From JAGVSV01 sp050952845 (GTDB lineage: Bacteria; Bacillota; Clostridia; Christensenellales; Aristaeellaceae), in NCBI GenBank assembly GCA_050952845.1, contig JBMNLP010000001.1:2046001-2110000 (forward strand): 64,000 nucleotides of DNA, read 5' to 3'. Below the pieces are notes generated by a model. It made no database searches. It was not told the origin of the DNA and saw only the letters and a program-made list of their open reading frames with translations. Shown here in pieces: positions 9,889 through 18,967 of the stretch. Every line of letters starts with the position of its first letter. Position 1 is the stretch's first letter. The position numbers and the translations under genes are program-made.

Positions 9889-11187
9889 CTATCTGCTGAA
9901 CGTCCCGGTATAAGGGATTTTCAGCACATAGCCATCAGGGTTGGACATCCCGCACAGCAGGTCGCCGCCGTTCCAGTTGACCTCCCCGATATGACCAAGG
10001 TAGCGCATGTGTACATCATTTTCATCATAAAGCGCCGTCAGCTGCTCATCAGTCATCAGGATGTCGGCTTTCAACGTTTGCAGGTCAAGGGCGAGCAGAT
10101 AGGCAGAATCCATGTGGTATACCAGCAGCCGCGCTCCGTCGGCGGATACGCCGAGGGGAAGTATGTTTGGGGCTTCGGCAATCAGCTTGCCCAGCTCATC
10201 CACAACCGCATCGCGCTCGGCGCGGCACATTGCGGGCGGCATAAGGTTCTCAATCAAAAGCGCCTGCGCGGTATCGTCGCCTTCGGCAAACGTCCACATT
10301 ACGCTATTCATCGCGTATTGCGGGCTGTATGTCACGCCCACGCCTGTCTGTTCGCTGAAAAACAGCATTTGGGGGATGCCCGTGCCCATGTTGAAGCCCC
10401 CTGCCCCAACGCGCCCAAGCTCCCGTCCGTCCGCGCCATAATGCACAAAGAAAGCATCGCGCACAAGCGCCTTTTCCCCCTCGACCTGCGGCTGCTCGGC
10501 GCGGACAACGTGCTCGATCAGCCACACGCTGCCATCCGAAAGCAGGCACATCGAGAAAGGGGCAATCATGCTCCCCTTTGCAGGTTCAAGCGGAAAGGCT
10601 TCCCCCTGAATGGTTTCGGGCTTGAGCAGCCACGTTGCGCTCGTGTCCCTGCTGCGGTAAAGAACGCTGCCATCCGGGCCCATGCACGCGGCTGAAGCGT
10701 CTATATACAGCGTTTCCCCCGTGCGCGTGTCCACGCGCGCATAGCCGGGCATCGCAGCGGAGTAAAGCAGCATGTAGTCGCCGCCCGTCCCCATCAGTTG
10801 GGGCCAAGTGCGCCAGCCGGCGCGCATCACCACCGACGCCGCGCCGCCGTTTTTCTCAATGAGCGCCGCGCGCTTGGCCTCGTCCTGTACCGTCCTTAGA
10901 AACACACCGTGCGCCAGCAGTTCCAGATAGGGATCCTCCGCAAAGTACAGCGCGCAGGATGCCCCGGAAGCCTTGTCCAGCACGCGCAGTTTCAGCTCGC
11001 GCTCCGGCAGGGTCTGGCTGGGCTGCACTGCCCCCAGCAGGAAGCGCGCGCCGTCCGTGCTGACAGCAAGCACTTTTTCGTTCTTCCCGCCCACGCTCAG
11101 CCACGCGGGTGCGTTGGCATAGGTAGAGCAGGCAGTGCAAAACGCCATGAGGACGACCAGTAGCAGCAAAGAATACCGGTTTTTCAT
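9889..11187 (-). CDS. Exported protein, possible beta-propeller
   Basis: Unrecognised 432-residue exported protein. The N-terminus is a signal peptide whose end, FCTACS, contains cysteines but not a canonical lipobox, so lipoprotein status is uncertain. The body has recurring short strands such as LAVSTDGARFLLG, YMLLYSAAMPGYARVDTRTGETLYID and LGVSADGARLLVYHMDSAYLLALDLQT. These resemble WD/PQQ-like propeller blades that report a stored value. AAGGAGG precedes the ATG. It sits 36 bp downstream of the 11.2-kb gene's reading direction within a same-strand row of exported proteins, suggesting cotranscription. Confidence 0.7.
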   Translation of the reverse strand: MKNRYSLLLLVVLMAFCTACSTYANAPAWLSVGGKNEKVLAVSTDGARFLLGAVQPSQTLPERELKLRVLDKASGASCALYFAEDPYLELLAHGVFLRTVQDEAKRAALIEKNGGAASVVMRAGWRTWPQLMGTGGDYMLLYSAAMPGYARVDTRTGETLYIDASAACMGPDGSVLYRSRDTSATWLLKPETIQGEAFPLEPAKGSMIAPFSMCLLSDGSVWLIEHVVRAEQPQVEGEKALVRDAFFVHYGADGRELGRVGAGGFNMGTGIPQMLFFSEQTGVGVTYSPQYAMNSVMWTFAEGDDTAQALLIENLMPPAMCRAERDAVVDELGKLIAEAPNILPLGVSADGARLLVYHMDSAYLLALDLQTLKADILMTDEQLTALYDENDVHMRYLGHIGEVNWNGGDLLCGMSNPDGYVLKIPYTGTFSR

Positions 11188-11203
11188 GGAAATACCCTCC
11201 TTC

Positions 11204-13696
11204 TTATTTTTCCAGCATGTCGGTAGGCATCATCAGCGTATAGGCAGGCATTCCATGTAGATAGCCGATGGCGCTTACGATAGGCGCCGCCAGCCAGCCG
11301 CCATCGTATTGAACAAGCGTAAGGGGAAAATAGACGGCGCGGCTGTCAAGCTCCAGCTCAACGACGATCTCCGTGATATCCGTCATACCATAAATCGCTT
11401 GATGCCGTGCCCTCTGTTTTTTCAAGTTGTTCAAAAGCTGTTCATTCGTAATGTCCGGCGTCATCGTTCCCTGGAAGACAAGCCTTGACAGCGCATTGCC
11501 TGGATTCGCTATCTCAAGCAGCTCATTTGGAGGTTGCTCCTTTGTTACCCTGATTATCATACCGCTGGCATATTCTTGAACGCTTTTGTCATTGCTTTTC
11601 AGCACAAGATTTGTGCTGATCATCCTTTTCAGGAGGTCATTGACAAAATAGGATTCATTGTAAGCAATCGCAAGATCGTCTGACGGCTGCGCCAAGGTCC
11701 AGCCGAGTTGTGTCACTCTATACGCCTCAATATGAGCGGCATGGTCGAAGTTCCGCGCCATCTCGGGAATCGCATAACAGTCCAGAAACGCCTGAACATC
11801 CCCGGCGATCAACGCTTCCGCGACTGCCTTGGCGCATTCCTCCGCCGTATTGAAACCGCGCGCAGTGATGCGGTCGGCGGGCTGCGGCGCTTCTTCGCTT
11901 GCCGGCGCGGGCGCGGCGCTGTCGGGATCGATGGTCAGGGATTTTTGCGGCATGGACACCAGGTCGTTGCTCACGCGCATAAAGTCGAGTGTTTCCCCAT
12001 CTGCTTCCAGCGTGAGCGTGTCCGCCGTCACCTGATAGCGCATCACATACTCATCGCCTTGTTCACCAGTCTGCATCAAGCGAAGCCGCCCGCCGTTCGC
12101 CTCGAAGATGGCATGATCCGCCTGCGCGTAATCATTCACCGCCACCATATGATAGCCATCCTCGCTGAATTGGCAATAAACACTCCTCTCATTGCTGGCG
12201 ATTCCCTTCCATGTGCCGGTGAGCGCGGGATCTACCTGTGTGTCGGGCTGCATGGACACCGCCTTCGACGCGACGTCGGCGTTCAACAGCGCAGCGGCGT
12301 TCAGCCACAGCGCCGGGCGTACGAGATGCTCATCAAGCATAAATCCGCCTGAATGGCTGACGGAACCATCTTCACAGACATAGCAGCAGTGCGTTTCCTC
12401 ATGGCCCGGTGTGCGAAGCGCCCAGTATAACGCCGGCGCGTTATTTCCCAGCGTGCGCTCGGCCTTCCAGAAGGCCGCGTAGTCATCCAGCGATGGCAGC
12501 GCGATCGCCCATTTCCCTTCACGCACATGCAGTTGGGGCAGCGCTTTCACAAGCGTGTCATATTCCGCTTTTGTAAGCCGCTCCTCCAGAGGGTAGCCGT
12601 GGATTTCGTATGACTCCCTGAGCGCAGCGTAGGTGGGGGCTGTCAGGCGGTATCCCATGGCTGTATATTCGCTGTTCGAACCAAAATAGAAATATCGCTC
12701 CGCTTCCTCGTAGCTGAGCACAAACACATCGTCCATCGTGTCGCTTCCACCGGGAACGTTCGCCTGCAGATTTTTTCCCGATAAGTAATAGTCGTCGTCA
12801 TTCCCGGGTGTGGATATTTTTGTGCGCACGATGTGCGAGCGTTGCGCCGGCGTAAAGGCGGCGGAGCAGAACGCACCGTTCAGCCAGGCTCGCAGGTCAC
12901 TTGTTTCCCATGTCACAGGTTCTTTCGCATCATGATAGGGGCGATAGGCCAGCGCATACTGCGAAATCAGCAGGATGCGGTCGTCGACCGAAGCCACGCC
13001 GTCCTGTACGTCCAGAACCAGCCATTGCATTGGTTCTCTACCGTTGCTTTCGTCGCAGTCCTGCTCATAGCTTCCAAACACAACCGTATCGCCCTCCTCA
13101 ATGCGCAATGCCGCGCCCTCCGCATCAGCGGCGGTTTCCTTAGGCGCGAACGGCGCCTCGTTGAGAAAGAGCAAGCCCACGCTGCCGTTAATGTCCGACG
13201 TAAAAACCAGCGTGCGCTCGTCCGGCAGAACCCAGCCCGCCCACGGCGATGCCTCGATCGAATCGGTTTCTTCATCAATGTCGCCGATCATCTTCACGAT
13301 ATTGAGCACGCGGCTCAGTTCCGTCATGTTGGGCTGGCCGTACATCCCGGTCAGCGCGGCCTTGATATCCCCGAGCGCCTTCTCGTTGTCCGTATCGCGC
13401 TCAGGGGTACAGCCGATGCAGATCAGCATGCCGTTCATAGATAAATAGAAGAAATCAACTGACAGCCCGGCGAATGAAGCATCATCTACGTTGAACATCG
13501 ATATGTCGCCGTCGGTATAAGCGTCTCCTTCGGGCACGCCCTCCGCCGCCATCGCTTCCTCGAGGGTCGAATCCCATGTGATGCCGTTGCGGAAGGTGAA
13601 GACATATTCATCGGTAGTTCCCTGCGCCAACCCGGGCGCGGGCATCAGACAAAGCGCGAGTTGCGCGCAGAGCAGCATGGAAATGAGTTTCTTCAT
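11204..13696 (-). CDS. Exported multidomain protein with DUF6273-like domain
   Basis: 830-residue protein with a signal peptide (cleavage near Ala-Gln at residues 25-26). After an N-terminal domain of about 170 residues comes a DUF6273-like module, with VVFGSYEQD, WLVLDVQDG, LISQYALAYRPYH and SDLRAWLNGAFCSAAFTPAQ, the pattern of surface proteins often found with LRR and Ig-like domains. A lipocalin-like or beta-rich segment (WKGIASNERSVYCQFSEDG) and a helical C-terminal region follow. AAAGGAGG precedes the ATG. It lies between two exported genes on the same strand. Function is unknown; domain naming is from pattern memory. Confidence 0.72.
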   Translation of the reverse strand: MKKLISMLLCAQLALCLMPAPGLAQGTTDEYVFTFRNGITWDSTLEEAMAAEGVPEGDAYTDGDISMFNVDDASFAGLSVDFFYLSMNGMLICIGCTPERDTDNEKALGDIKAALTGMYGQPNMTELSRVLNIVKMIGDIDEETDSIEASPWAGWVLPDERTLVFTSDINGSVGLLFLNEAPFAPKETAADAEGAALRIEEGDTVVFGSYEQDCDESNGREPMQWLVLDVQDGVASVDDRILLISQYALAYRPYHDAKEPVTWETSDLRAWLNGAFCSAAFTPAQRSHIVRTKISTPGNDDDYYLSGKNLQANVPGGSDTMDDVFVLSYEEAERYFYFGSNSEYTAMGYRLTAPTYAALRESYEIHGYPLEERLTKAEYDTLVKALPQLHVREGKWAIALPSLDDYAAFWKAERTLGNNAPALYWALRTPGHEETHCCYVCEDGSVSHSGGFMLDEHLVRPALWLNAAALLNADVASKAVSMQPDTQVDPALTGTWKGIASNERSVYCQFSEDGYHMVAVNDYAQADHAIFEANGGRLRLMQTGEQGDEYVMRYQVTADTLTLEADGETLDFMRVSNDLVSMPQKSLTIDPDSAAPAPASEEAPQPADRITARGFNTAEECAKAVAEALIAGDVQAFLDCYAIPEMARNFDHAAHIEAYRVTQLGWTLAQPSDDLAIAYNESYFVNDLLKRMISTNLVLKSNDKSVQEYASGMIIRVTKEQPPNELLEIANPGNALSRLVFQGTMTPDITNEQLLNNLKKQRARHQAIYGMTDITEIVVELELDSRAVYFPLTLVQYDGGWLAAPIVSAIGYLHGMPAYTLMMPTDMLEK

Positions 13697-13723
13697 GGGG
13701 AATCCTCCTTTTCGTAATACCGA

Positions 13724-15445
13724 TTAGCGTTCCGGCGTCCAAGCCACCCAGTCCCGTTTATTTTTCTGGCACCATTGATGCGCTAGAGAGCCTTCAGGGG
13801 CGTGCACCACAGCATCGTAGGGGAGAAAAGCCAATGCGGTTTCAGCGCCGGGAATATACACCAGCCGGAGGCCATCACAATCATAAATGGCATCTGCCTC
13901 TATTTCCGACAGGCATGCCGGAAAGGCGATGGACTGAATGCCTTTACGCTCATCAAATGCATGCGATCTGATCCGCTTCACAGGACAGCCGCCCAGTTCG
14001 ACGGGCACTGTCACCTCCCCGTCGTTGCCCAGATACCGCATCAGAATGGCCTCGCCCTCCAGCACAACGTATTCAAAATCGCCTTCTGTCACGAAAGCAG
14101 GCTTGGGCATGGCCTCCGGACCGGGGCAAGGCGTATAGCTGTAGCCCCTGATCCTCGCCAGCTTGGCGGCGGGGCTGCCCTCCGGCGTGTAGATGCGTAC
14201 CCTGTGATCGTCCAGCAGATAGAGGCCAAGGTCAGTGACTGTCTGCGGAAAATAGACGCACAGCATACGGTGCGCGCACATCAGGAATTCGTCCTCCAAC
14301 CGCTCCGCCCCTTCCGGGAGAATCAGATAGGGGATATCTGCGCCTTTTTGCAGGAACCCGCGGCTGTAGGTCTTCAGCGTAGAGGGCAGTGTGACAGCGC
14401 GCAGAGCCTCCCCGCCGGGGAAAGCCTTCTCTCCGATGGTTTCCAGCCCTTCGTTCAGAGCGAGCTCCTCCAGCGGGACTTTGTCAAACGCCTCATCGCC
14501 AATGGTGCGCAGCGTGGAAGGAAAATTGACGGTGCGCAGCTGATTGCAGTAGGCAAAGGCTTTCCCGCCAATCGATACAAGGCCCTCGGGCAGATGTACT
14601 TCCTGCAGCGAAGGGCAGGCTCCTGCAAGGCCGCTGAGCGTAAGGCTGGTCACCGGATAGCCTTCCACCACAGCGGGAATATCCAGCACCTCACGGTCGC
14701 CTGCCACCTTGTACAGGCTGCAGCCGCGCCCGGTCACGCCGAAATACAACGGGCCTTCCACGGTTTCCATGGTCAGGATCCGGCTCAGAAACAGCGGCTG
14801 TATTCTGACCCACAGCAGGCTGGAGTCAATGATTTCCCCTTTCAGCGTGCCGTAGCCCGAAAACGGCGGCCTTGTCATCGTATGGTACAGGAGGCTGAGG
14901 GTATCCGAATCAAACAGCCGGGCGTACAGCGCGTAATGGCGGTTGTAAGCCAGGCTGGTATAATCGTCTCTTTTGATCAGGTAGTGTCGCAGAATCAGCA
15001 CGCCCTCCGCTTCCTCTGTACTGCGCGCGCGCAGGGGTTCGGGCAGCCGGACATACAGATCGCCCGCCAGACGAACCTTTTTGTCATCGTCATCGTTATC
15101 GTCATACAGCGCGATCAGCCTTTTGTTTTTGAACTGCTCCGGCAGGCTGTCGGCGTTCTCCGCGGCGCTATATGCCTCCTCAGCCGGTATCCATTCCTGC
15201 CCGCCCGCGGCTTCCACGTTGAGTTCGACCTGCCAGCCGCCCGTTTCAAACGCTTCCGCATGGGCGACAGAAGCTTCATAGAGCAGGGCTAGCTGCTCGT
15301 CCAGGCTGGCCATGCCGGACAAGGCGTCCGGCAAGCCGTTCAGCCCGTCCGCCGCCTGCCCGGGCACGCTGCCCATCACGCACAGCACGCAAAGAAACAG
15401 AAGCATAAGGCGTTTGAATAAAAGAAAGCGTTGATGCGGTTTCAT
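13724..15445 (-). CDS. Exported BspA-type leucine-rich-repeat protein
   Basis: 573-residue paralog of the 7540-9852 protein. The start at 15445 is chosen because a signal peptide begins there (MKPHQRF, then a Leu-rich core ending at QAA); the frame is open further upstream but that extension looks non-coding. The N-terminal domain carries ETGGWQVEL, matching ESGGWENSY in the paralog. LRR_5-type repeats run from about residue 250 to 420, followed by a second shorter block. A run of aspartates (DDNDDDDKK) near residue 120 is an insertion relative to the paralog. The gene is the upstream member of the exported-protein row and follows the kinase pair. Confidence 0.82.
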   Translation of the reverse strand: MKPHQRFLLFKRLMLLFLCVLCVMGSVPGQAADGLNGLPDALSGMASLDEQLALLYEASVAHAEAFETGGWQVELNVEAAGGQEWIPAEEAYSAAENADSLPEQFKNKRLIALYDDNDDDDKKVRLAGDLYVRLPEPLRARSTEEAEGVLILRHYLIKRDDYTSLAYNRHYALYARLFDSDTLSLLYHTMTRPPFSGYGTLKGEIIDSSLLWVRIQPLFLSRILTMETVEGPLYFGVTGRGCSLYKVAGDREVLDIPAVVEGYPVTSLTLSGLAGACPSLQEVHLPEGLVSIGGKAFAYCNQLRTVNFPSTLRTIGDEAFDKVPLEELALNEGLETIGEKAFPGGEALRAVTLPSTLKTYSRGFLQKGADIPYLILPEGAERLEDEFLMCAHRMLCVYFPQTVTDLGLYLLDDHRVRIYTPEGSPAAKLARIRGYSYTPCPGPEAMPKPAFVTEGDFEYVVLEGEAILMRYLGNDGEVTVPVELGGCPVKRIRSHAFDERKGIQSIAFPACLSEIEADAIYDCDGLRLVYIPGAETALAFLPYDAVVHAPEGSLAHQWCQKNKRDWVAWTPER

Positions 15446-15698
15446 GATGGATTTCCCCCTTTTTCCATGCTGTACGGGCGTTTCTGTACCGTTGTAAAAT
15501 CCCCACGCTGTCGGCCGCCGGGCAATCACCAGAACAATTCATGCACAATGTAGCAAAACATCTTTCATTGAATTGTTTGTCATTGCCGTTTTTACTGTAA
15601 CAGATTAAAGTCCAAAACAGCTGGGCTGGCTGCCCAGTTTTGGTAGAACAATGAATGTTGTGGTTGACCTCCATATGCCATGGATGCTGCTTGATGCA

Positions 15699-15725
15699 TA
15701 AAAAAGCACCCCGTCACGAGATGCT
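15699..15725 (-). terminator. Intrinsic terminator after the LRR kinase gene
   Basis: Read on the minus strand, AGCATC pairs with GGTGCT around a 9-nt loop and is followed by six T residues. It lies about 45 bp past the kinase stop, so it probably ends the HTH-kinase transcript and separates it from the exported-protein row. Confidence 0.6.
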
Positions 15726-15768
15726 GTGATTGACTGGATGATTCAAGGCGGTTGTTGATCCTATCACC

Positions 15769-17376
15769 CTATTCTTCCACGTGGATGTCTATTTCGCTGT
15801 CCGCAAGCAAATCCGACAGCGCCGCCTTCAGCACATCGTCCGTGCTGATGGTTTTGAGAGAGGGCACGCGCCGAAGCGCCTGCCAGTCGGGGGACGTTGT
15901 CCTGACAAGGTCCAGCCTGTTCAGGCGCGAAAACCGCTCGAGGCCCGCCAGCGTATTCAGCCGTAAGTAATTGAGCGACAGCTGCTCCACTGTGCGGCAG
16001 CCGCCGATGTTCATAGGCGTTGTCACCAGGGAAGAGCCCAGCTGCAGAAGGCGCAGGCGCGGGCAGGTATCCATCACGGTGGCATCCGACACATTCGTTT
16101 CATACACATTGACGCTGTCTAAAAACTGCATGTTGGCCAATGGAGAAAGGTCAGACAGATGCGTGTGCCTGAAATCCACCATGACAAGGTGCTTTAAGAC
16201 CGAAATGCCTGAAATTTCCTCCAGCTCCTGATAGGCCAGGACAACTTCTTCCAGATTGGGCATGAGCGCCAGGTCGTTCAGGGAATGGACGGAACCGCGT
16301 TTGCCCCGCTCTGTATAGGATAGCTGATTCAGCGCTTCCATGCTTTTGTACGCGTGCTCGCCAAACAGATAGAGCCTGCGGACTTCTTTCAGCTCATCCT
16401 CCGATATCGTCTCTCCTTCCTTCCTGTCCAACTGCGCGCGCACCGCGCTTTCAATCAGCGGCTCCTCAAACGTCACACCGGCCGGGGCAGGCGTCAGCAG
16501 CGGGGTATACTTTCCCAATACAAACCCCGCGCACAGAAACAACAGCGCCGTTGCCATCAGCGTCACACGATGCGCCCTGCGCTGCCGCTTGTTTTCGGCG
16601 ACGGCAAGCAGCGCTTTTCGAACAGCCCTTGCGCTGCTGAACCGTTCTTTGGGAGAAAAGGCGGTGCATTTGGCAATGATCCTTTGAACGGACGCGGGCA
16701 CAGCGCGATCTCCTGATTCCTGTGTGCTGCCCGTCCACAAAAAGCGAAGCAGCATGCCCAGCGCGTAGATGTCCGCACGGCAATCCGTTTGGGTAAAGCC
16801 GTACTGCTCCGGGGGCGCGTAGGCGCGCGTGCCGAAGAACTGCGTATCGGTTGCTACGTCGGATTTGAAAAACCGCGCCGTATCGAAATCGATTAAAACG
16901 GGCGCGCCGCTCTCCCGAATGATGATGTTCTGCGGCTTGATATCGCGGTGGATCACGGGCGGCGCCTGTTCATGCAAATAAGCCAGCGTGTCGCAAAGGC
17001 TGGCACACAAGCGGATGATCTGTTCCTGTGTCAGCGGGTGCTCTTTCACATACTGATCCAGCGGCACCCCTTCGATATATTCGCGGATGACGCAGACGAT
17101 GTTTCCGTTTTGAAACTCGTCGACAAAAACAGGCAGTCCCTCACAGCGGAGCGATTGCAGGATGCCCGAGCCATACACCCCCGTATAGACAGAGCGGTCA
17201 AAGCATTTTGCGACATAGAGACGGCTGCTGCTTTTTTCCAGCACGAGGAAGGTTTCCATCCCCTGACGGCTGGCAAGGCACTCCATCTGATCGTACTTTT
17301 CCAGGAAGGAGAGGGGATACGGCGTGGCGGCGAACTGCTTCTCAATGCTGCGGATCGCCTCATCAACAGCACTCAT
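15769..17376 (-). CDS. Membrane Ser/Thr protein kinase with C-terminal leucine-rich repeats
   Basis: 535 residues. The kinase domain occupies about 25-260: VAK with K57, HRDIKPQN at 143-150, DFD at 163-165 in place of DFG, and APPEQYG as activation-segment end. The glycine loop is degenerate. A single transmembrane helix (271-289) follows, then an extracellular domain with LRR-like units (NLEEVVLAYQELEEISGI, FLDSVNVYETNVSDAT). The protein would therefore sense outside and signal inside. Its ATG overlaps the upstream gene's stop (ATGA), so the pair is coupled. Being next to exported LRR proteins suggests a common surface pathway. Whether DFD abolishes activity cannot be told from sequence. Confidence 0.85.
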   Translation of the reverse strand: MSAVDEAIRSIEKQFAATPYPLSFLEKYDQMECLASRQGMETFLVLEKSSSRLYVAKCFDRSVYTGVYGSGILQSLRCEGLPVFVDEFQNGNIVCVIREYIEGVPLDQYVKEHPLTQEQIIRLCASLCDTLAYLHEQAPPVIHRDIKPQNIIIRESGAPVLIDFDTARFFKSDVATDTQFFGTRAYAPPEQYGFTQTDCRADIYALGMLLRFLWTGSTQESGDRAVPASVQRIIAKCTAFSPKERFSSARAVRKALLAVAENKRQRRAHRVTLMATALLFLCAGFVLGKYTPLLTPAPAGVTFEEPLIESAVRAQLDRKEGETISEDELKEVRRLYLFGEHAYKSMEALNQLSYTERGKRGSVHSLNDLALMPNLEEVVLAYQELEEISGISVLKHLVMVDFRHTHLSDLSPLANMQFLDSVNVYETNVSDATVMDTCPRLRLLQLGSSLVTTPMNIGGCRTVEQLSLNYLRLNTLAGLERFSRLNRLDLVRTTSPDWQALRRVPSLKTISTDDVLKAALSDLLADSEIDIHVEE

Positions 17377-17831
17377 GTACGGCTCTCTCCCAGCAGCGGC
17401 AGGCCAAGGTCATACAGAACCTCCTGCACGTTTAAAAAGCTGAGATGATTGTAAAGGCAGTACAGGATGGCGGCATCGCGCTTGATCCTCGGATAGAGCT
17501 GGCTGCGCCGGGCGTATTTCAGGAGAGTCTGCGCCAGCTCAACATCGGCTTCAAACCCGAAAGCAAGCTGAATCACCGTATCGCGCGACGGCTTTCTTCT
17601 TCCGCTGAACAGTTGATGGCCAAAGGAGTTCTCGATGCCCCCGCGCTTGATGACCCGTTCGGGCACTTCGCCTCTTGTTTTACACAGTTCGGTAATAAAA
17701 AAATGAAACTGCGGTATCTGCAGCTCGCCTGTATTGGTTTGGATGAATTGATCTAAGCTGTCGGCTTTGAATAGGTTTTCGTAGAGCGCGGTGGTGTCAA
17801 CCGCGGCTTTTTTCTCCTTTTCATCGTGCAT
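17373..17831 (-). CDS. Small HTH-like regulator coupled to the LRR kinase
   Basis: About 152 residues if started at the ATG at 17831; the frame is open to 18026 and the ribosome site is weak, so the start is uncertain. The segment RGGIENSFGHQLFSGRRKPSRDTVIQLAFGFEADVELAQTLLKYA looks like an XRE-type helix-turn-helix, and the C-terminal LYNHLSFLNVQEVLYDLGLPLL fits the family of short proteins found beside bacterial Ser/Thr kinases in Clostridia. It overlaps the kinase start by four bases. It is likely a kinase partner or substrate; this is inferred from coupling. Confidence 0.65.
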   Translation of the reverse strand: MHDEKEKKAAVDTTALYENLFKADSLDQFIQTNTGELQIPQFHFFITELCKTRGEVPERVIKRGGIENSFGHQLFSGRRKPSRDTVIQLAFGFEADVELAQTLLKYARRSQLYPRIKRDAAILYCLYNHLSFLNVQEVLYDLGLPLLGESRT

Positions 17832-18129
17832 ATACCTGTACACCCATCCATTGTTCTCTTGATGCCCTCCGGCTTCAGGAGGGGGACTATTGCTCACGGT
17901 GTTTTCGCCATAAACCTCATGATAAAATACAGCGTCAGCGCCATTATATCTGCTGATGAAAAGAAAAGCAATGATTGAGCAAGACAACTGTCGCAGGGCA
18001 ACGGTCTTTTCCTGGCGCAGGATCATTCAACATGCGCGTTGATGCATTTTGACAAGGGAATCAATCATATCTGCGGTTTTTACGCAGCAAGCGCGCGCAA
18101 AACAGGTTGTATTCATCCTGCTTTCATGT

Positions 18130-18293
18130 TATACCAACGTAAAACATTAATGCATCCAAAGGGTCGAGGGATTTTGGCTTGCAGCGAGGAGCAGACGAGG
18201 GAAGCGTAGCAGCGCTACGCTGACCGAGCAGCCGACGATGCTGCAAGGCAAAAGACCCGGCACGACGATGCGTTAGTGTTTGGAGTTGGTATT
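18130..18293. repeat. Long imperfect palindromic repeat (MITE-like)
   Basis: The 164-bp segment is an imperfect inverted repeat from end to end. It begins TATACCAAC and ends GTTGGTAT. The arms match again through ACATTAATGCATC / GATGCGTTAGTGT and TTTTGGCTTGCAGC / GCTGCAAGGCAAAA, with an AGCGTAG...CTACGCT core around 18206-18223. No coding capacity is seen. It could fold into one long hairpin as RNA or cruciform DNA. It resembles small non-autonomous mobile or intergenic repeat elements; copy number elsewhere cannot be judged. Confidence 0.7.
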
Positions 18294-18367
18294 AGACCTT
18301 TTTCTGTTGCTCCGTGCGTATCAAAAGCCAAACTAAGAATGCTCAACGCTCATGACCCCATCGTGCA

Positions 18368-18699
18368 GTTGACCGTCACCATGCGCGCCGGAACCTCTCT
18401 GCTGCATAGCGGAGCGCGCAGCTTTTTCTCCCTGGTTGCACGAATGCGCATTTGACCCACACCCATCCCCACCCTGCCTGGTCGTCGCCAAGCTCCCCGG
18501 CAGCATGGCGGCACGTACCTGAAGCATAGTATTCCCTTATATTTCAACGTTTTTCCCTGCAATGACATGGGTTGCGGGTCGCCCTTCAGAGAAAAAACCC
18601 GCGCGGTTTTTGCGCCATGGACCGCAACAACGCGCGTTTGACCCCCACCCCTGTGTTTGACCCCCACCCACCCCCACCCTGGGCAGTTGACCCCCACCC
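18368..18699 (+). repeat. C-rich TTGACCCCCACCC repeat cluster (left array)
   Basis: Three exact copies of TTGACCCCCACCC begin at 18638, 18657 and 18687, with degenerate copies at 18452 (TTGACCCACACCC) and 18368 (TTGACCGTCACC). The tracts are C-rich on this strand, so the opposite strand carries runs of G. The rest of 18294-18720 holds no gene that I can support. Confidence 0.7.
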
Positions 18700-18720
18700 C
18701 GGGAGGCCGGTAAACCATGT

Positions 18721-18790
18721 TTCTCCCATCATATAACGGCTTTTAATTAATAATAATATATAATAATATATATTAGATTGTAATATCCTA
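18721..18790. other. AT-rich core between the two G/C-rich arrays
   Basis: A stretch rich in ATAAT and TATATA steps, in strong contrast to the C-rich array on its left and the G-rich array on its right. No gene or ribosome site is seen. It could be a promoter region or an unwinding element. Confidence 0.5.
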
Positions 18791-18880
18791 TTGTTTCAGC
18801 ACCATAGGTTGATATTTGTATGGTTTTTGCCTTGTACACTCCGCCTGTCGGTGTGTGCGGGAATGATTACGACATCATTT

Positions 18881-18960
18881 TGCCGCGAGCCTGCCTATTT
18901 TGTCAGGCCCTGCCTGCAGGGTGGGGGTGGGTGCGGGTGGGTGGGGGTCAATTGCATGTA
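18881..18960 (+). repeat. 80-bp direct repeat, copy 1 (G-rich)
   Basis: Begins TGCCGCGAGC and ends CAATTGCATGTA. The central part is G-rich with five or six runs of at least three G, and it contains GGGTGGGGGTCAA at 18939-18951, the reverse complement of the left-array motif. Copy 2 starts 87 bp downstream. The first 38 bp differ at several positions while the last 42 bp are nearly identical. Confidence 0.8.
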
Positions 18961-18967
18961 CGGAATC

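Noticed and set aside
8773..10695. 640-codon open frame on the plus strand
   Set aside because: It lies opposite two well-supported exported-protein genes with signal peptides and ribosome sites, and its product is low-complexity His/Arg/Gln-rich, as expected for antisense of GC-rich genes.
13802..15292. 496-codon open frame on the plus strand
   Set aside because: Antisense of the LRR protein gene; no ribosome site and no recognisable domain.
18350..18718. 122-codon minus-strand frame through the C-rich array
   Set aside because: Repeat-derived low-complexity product without start signals.
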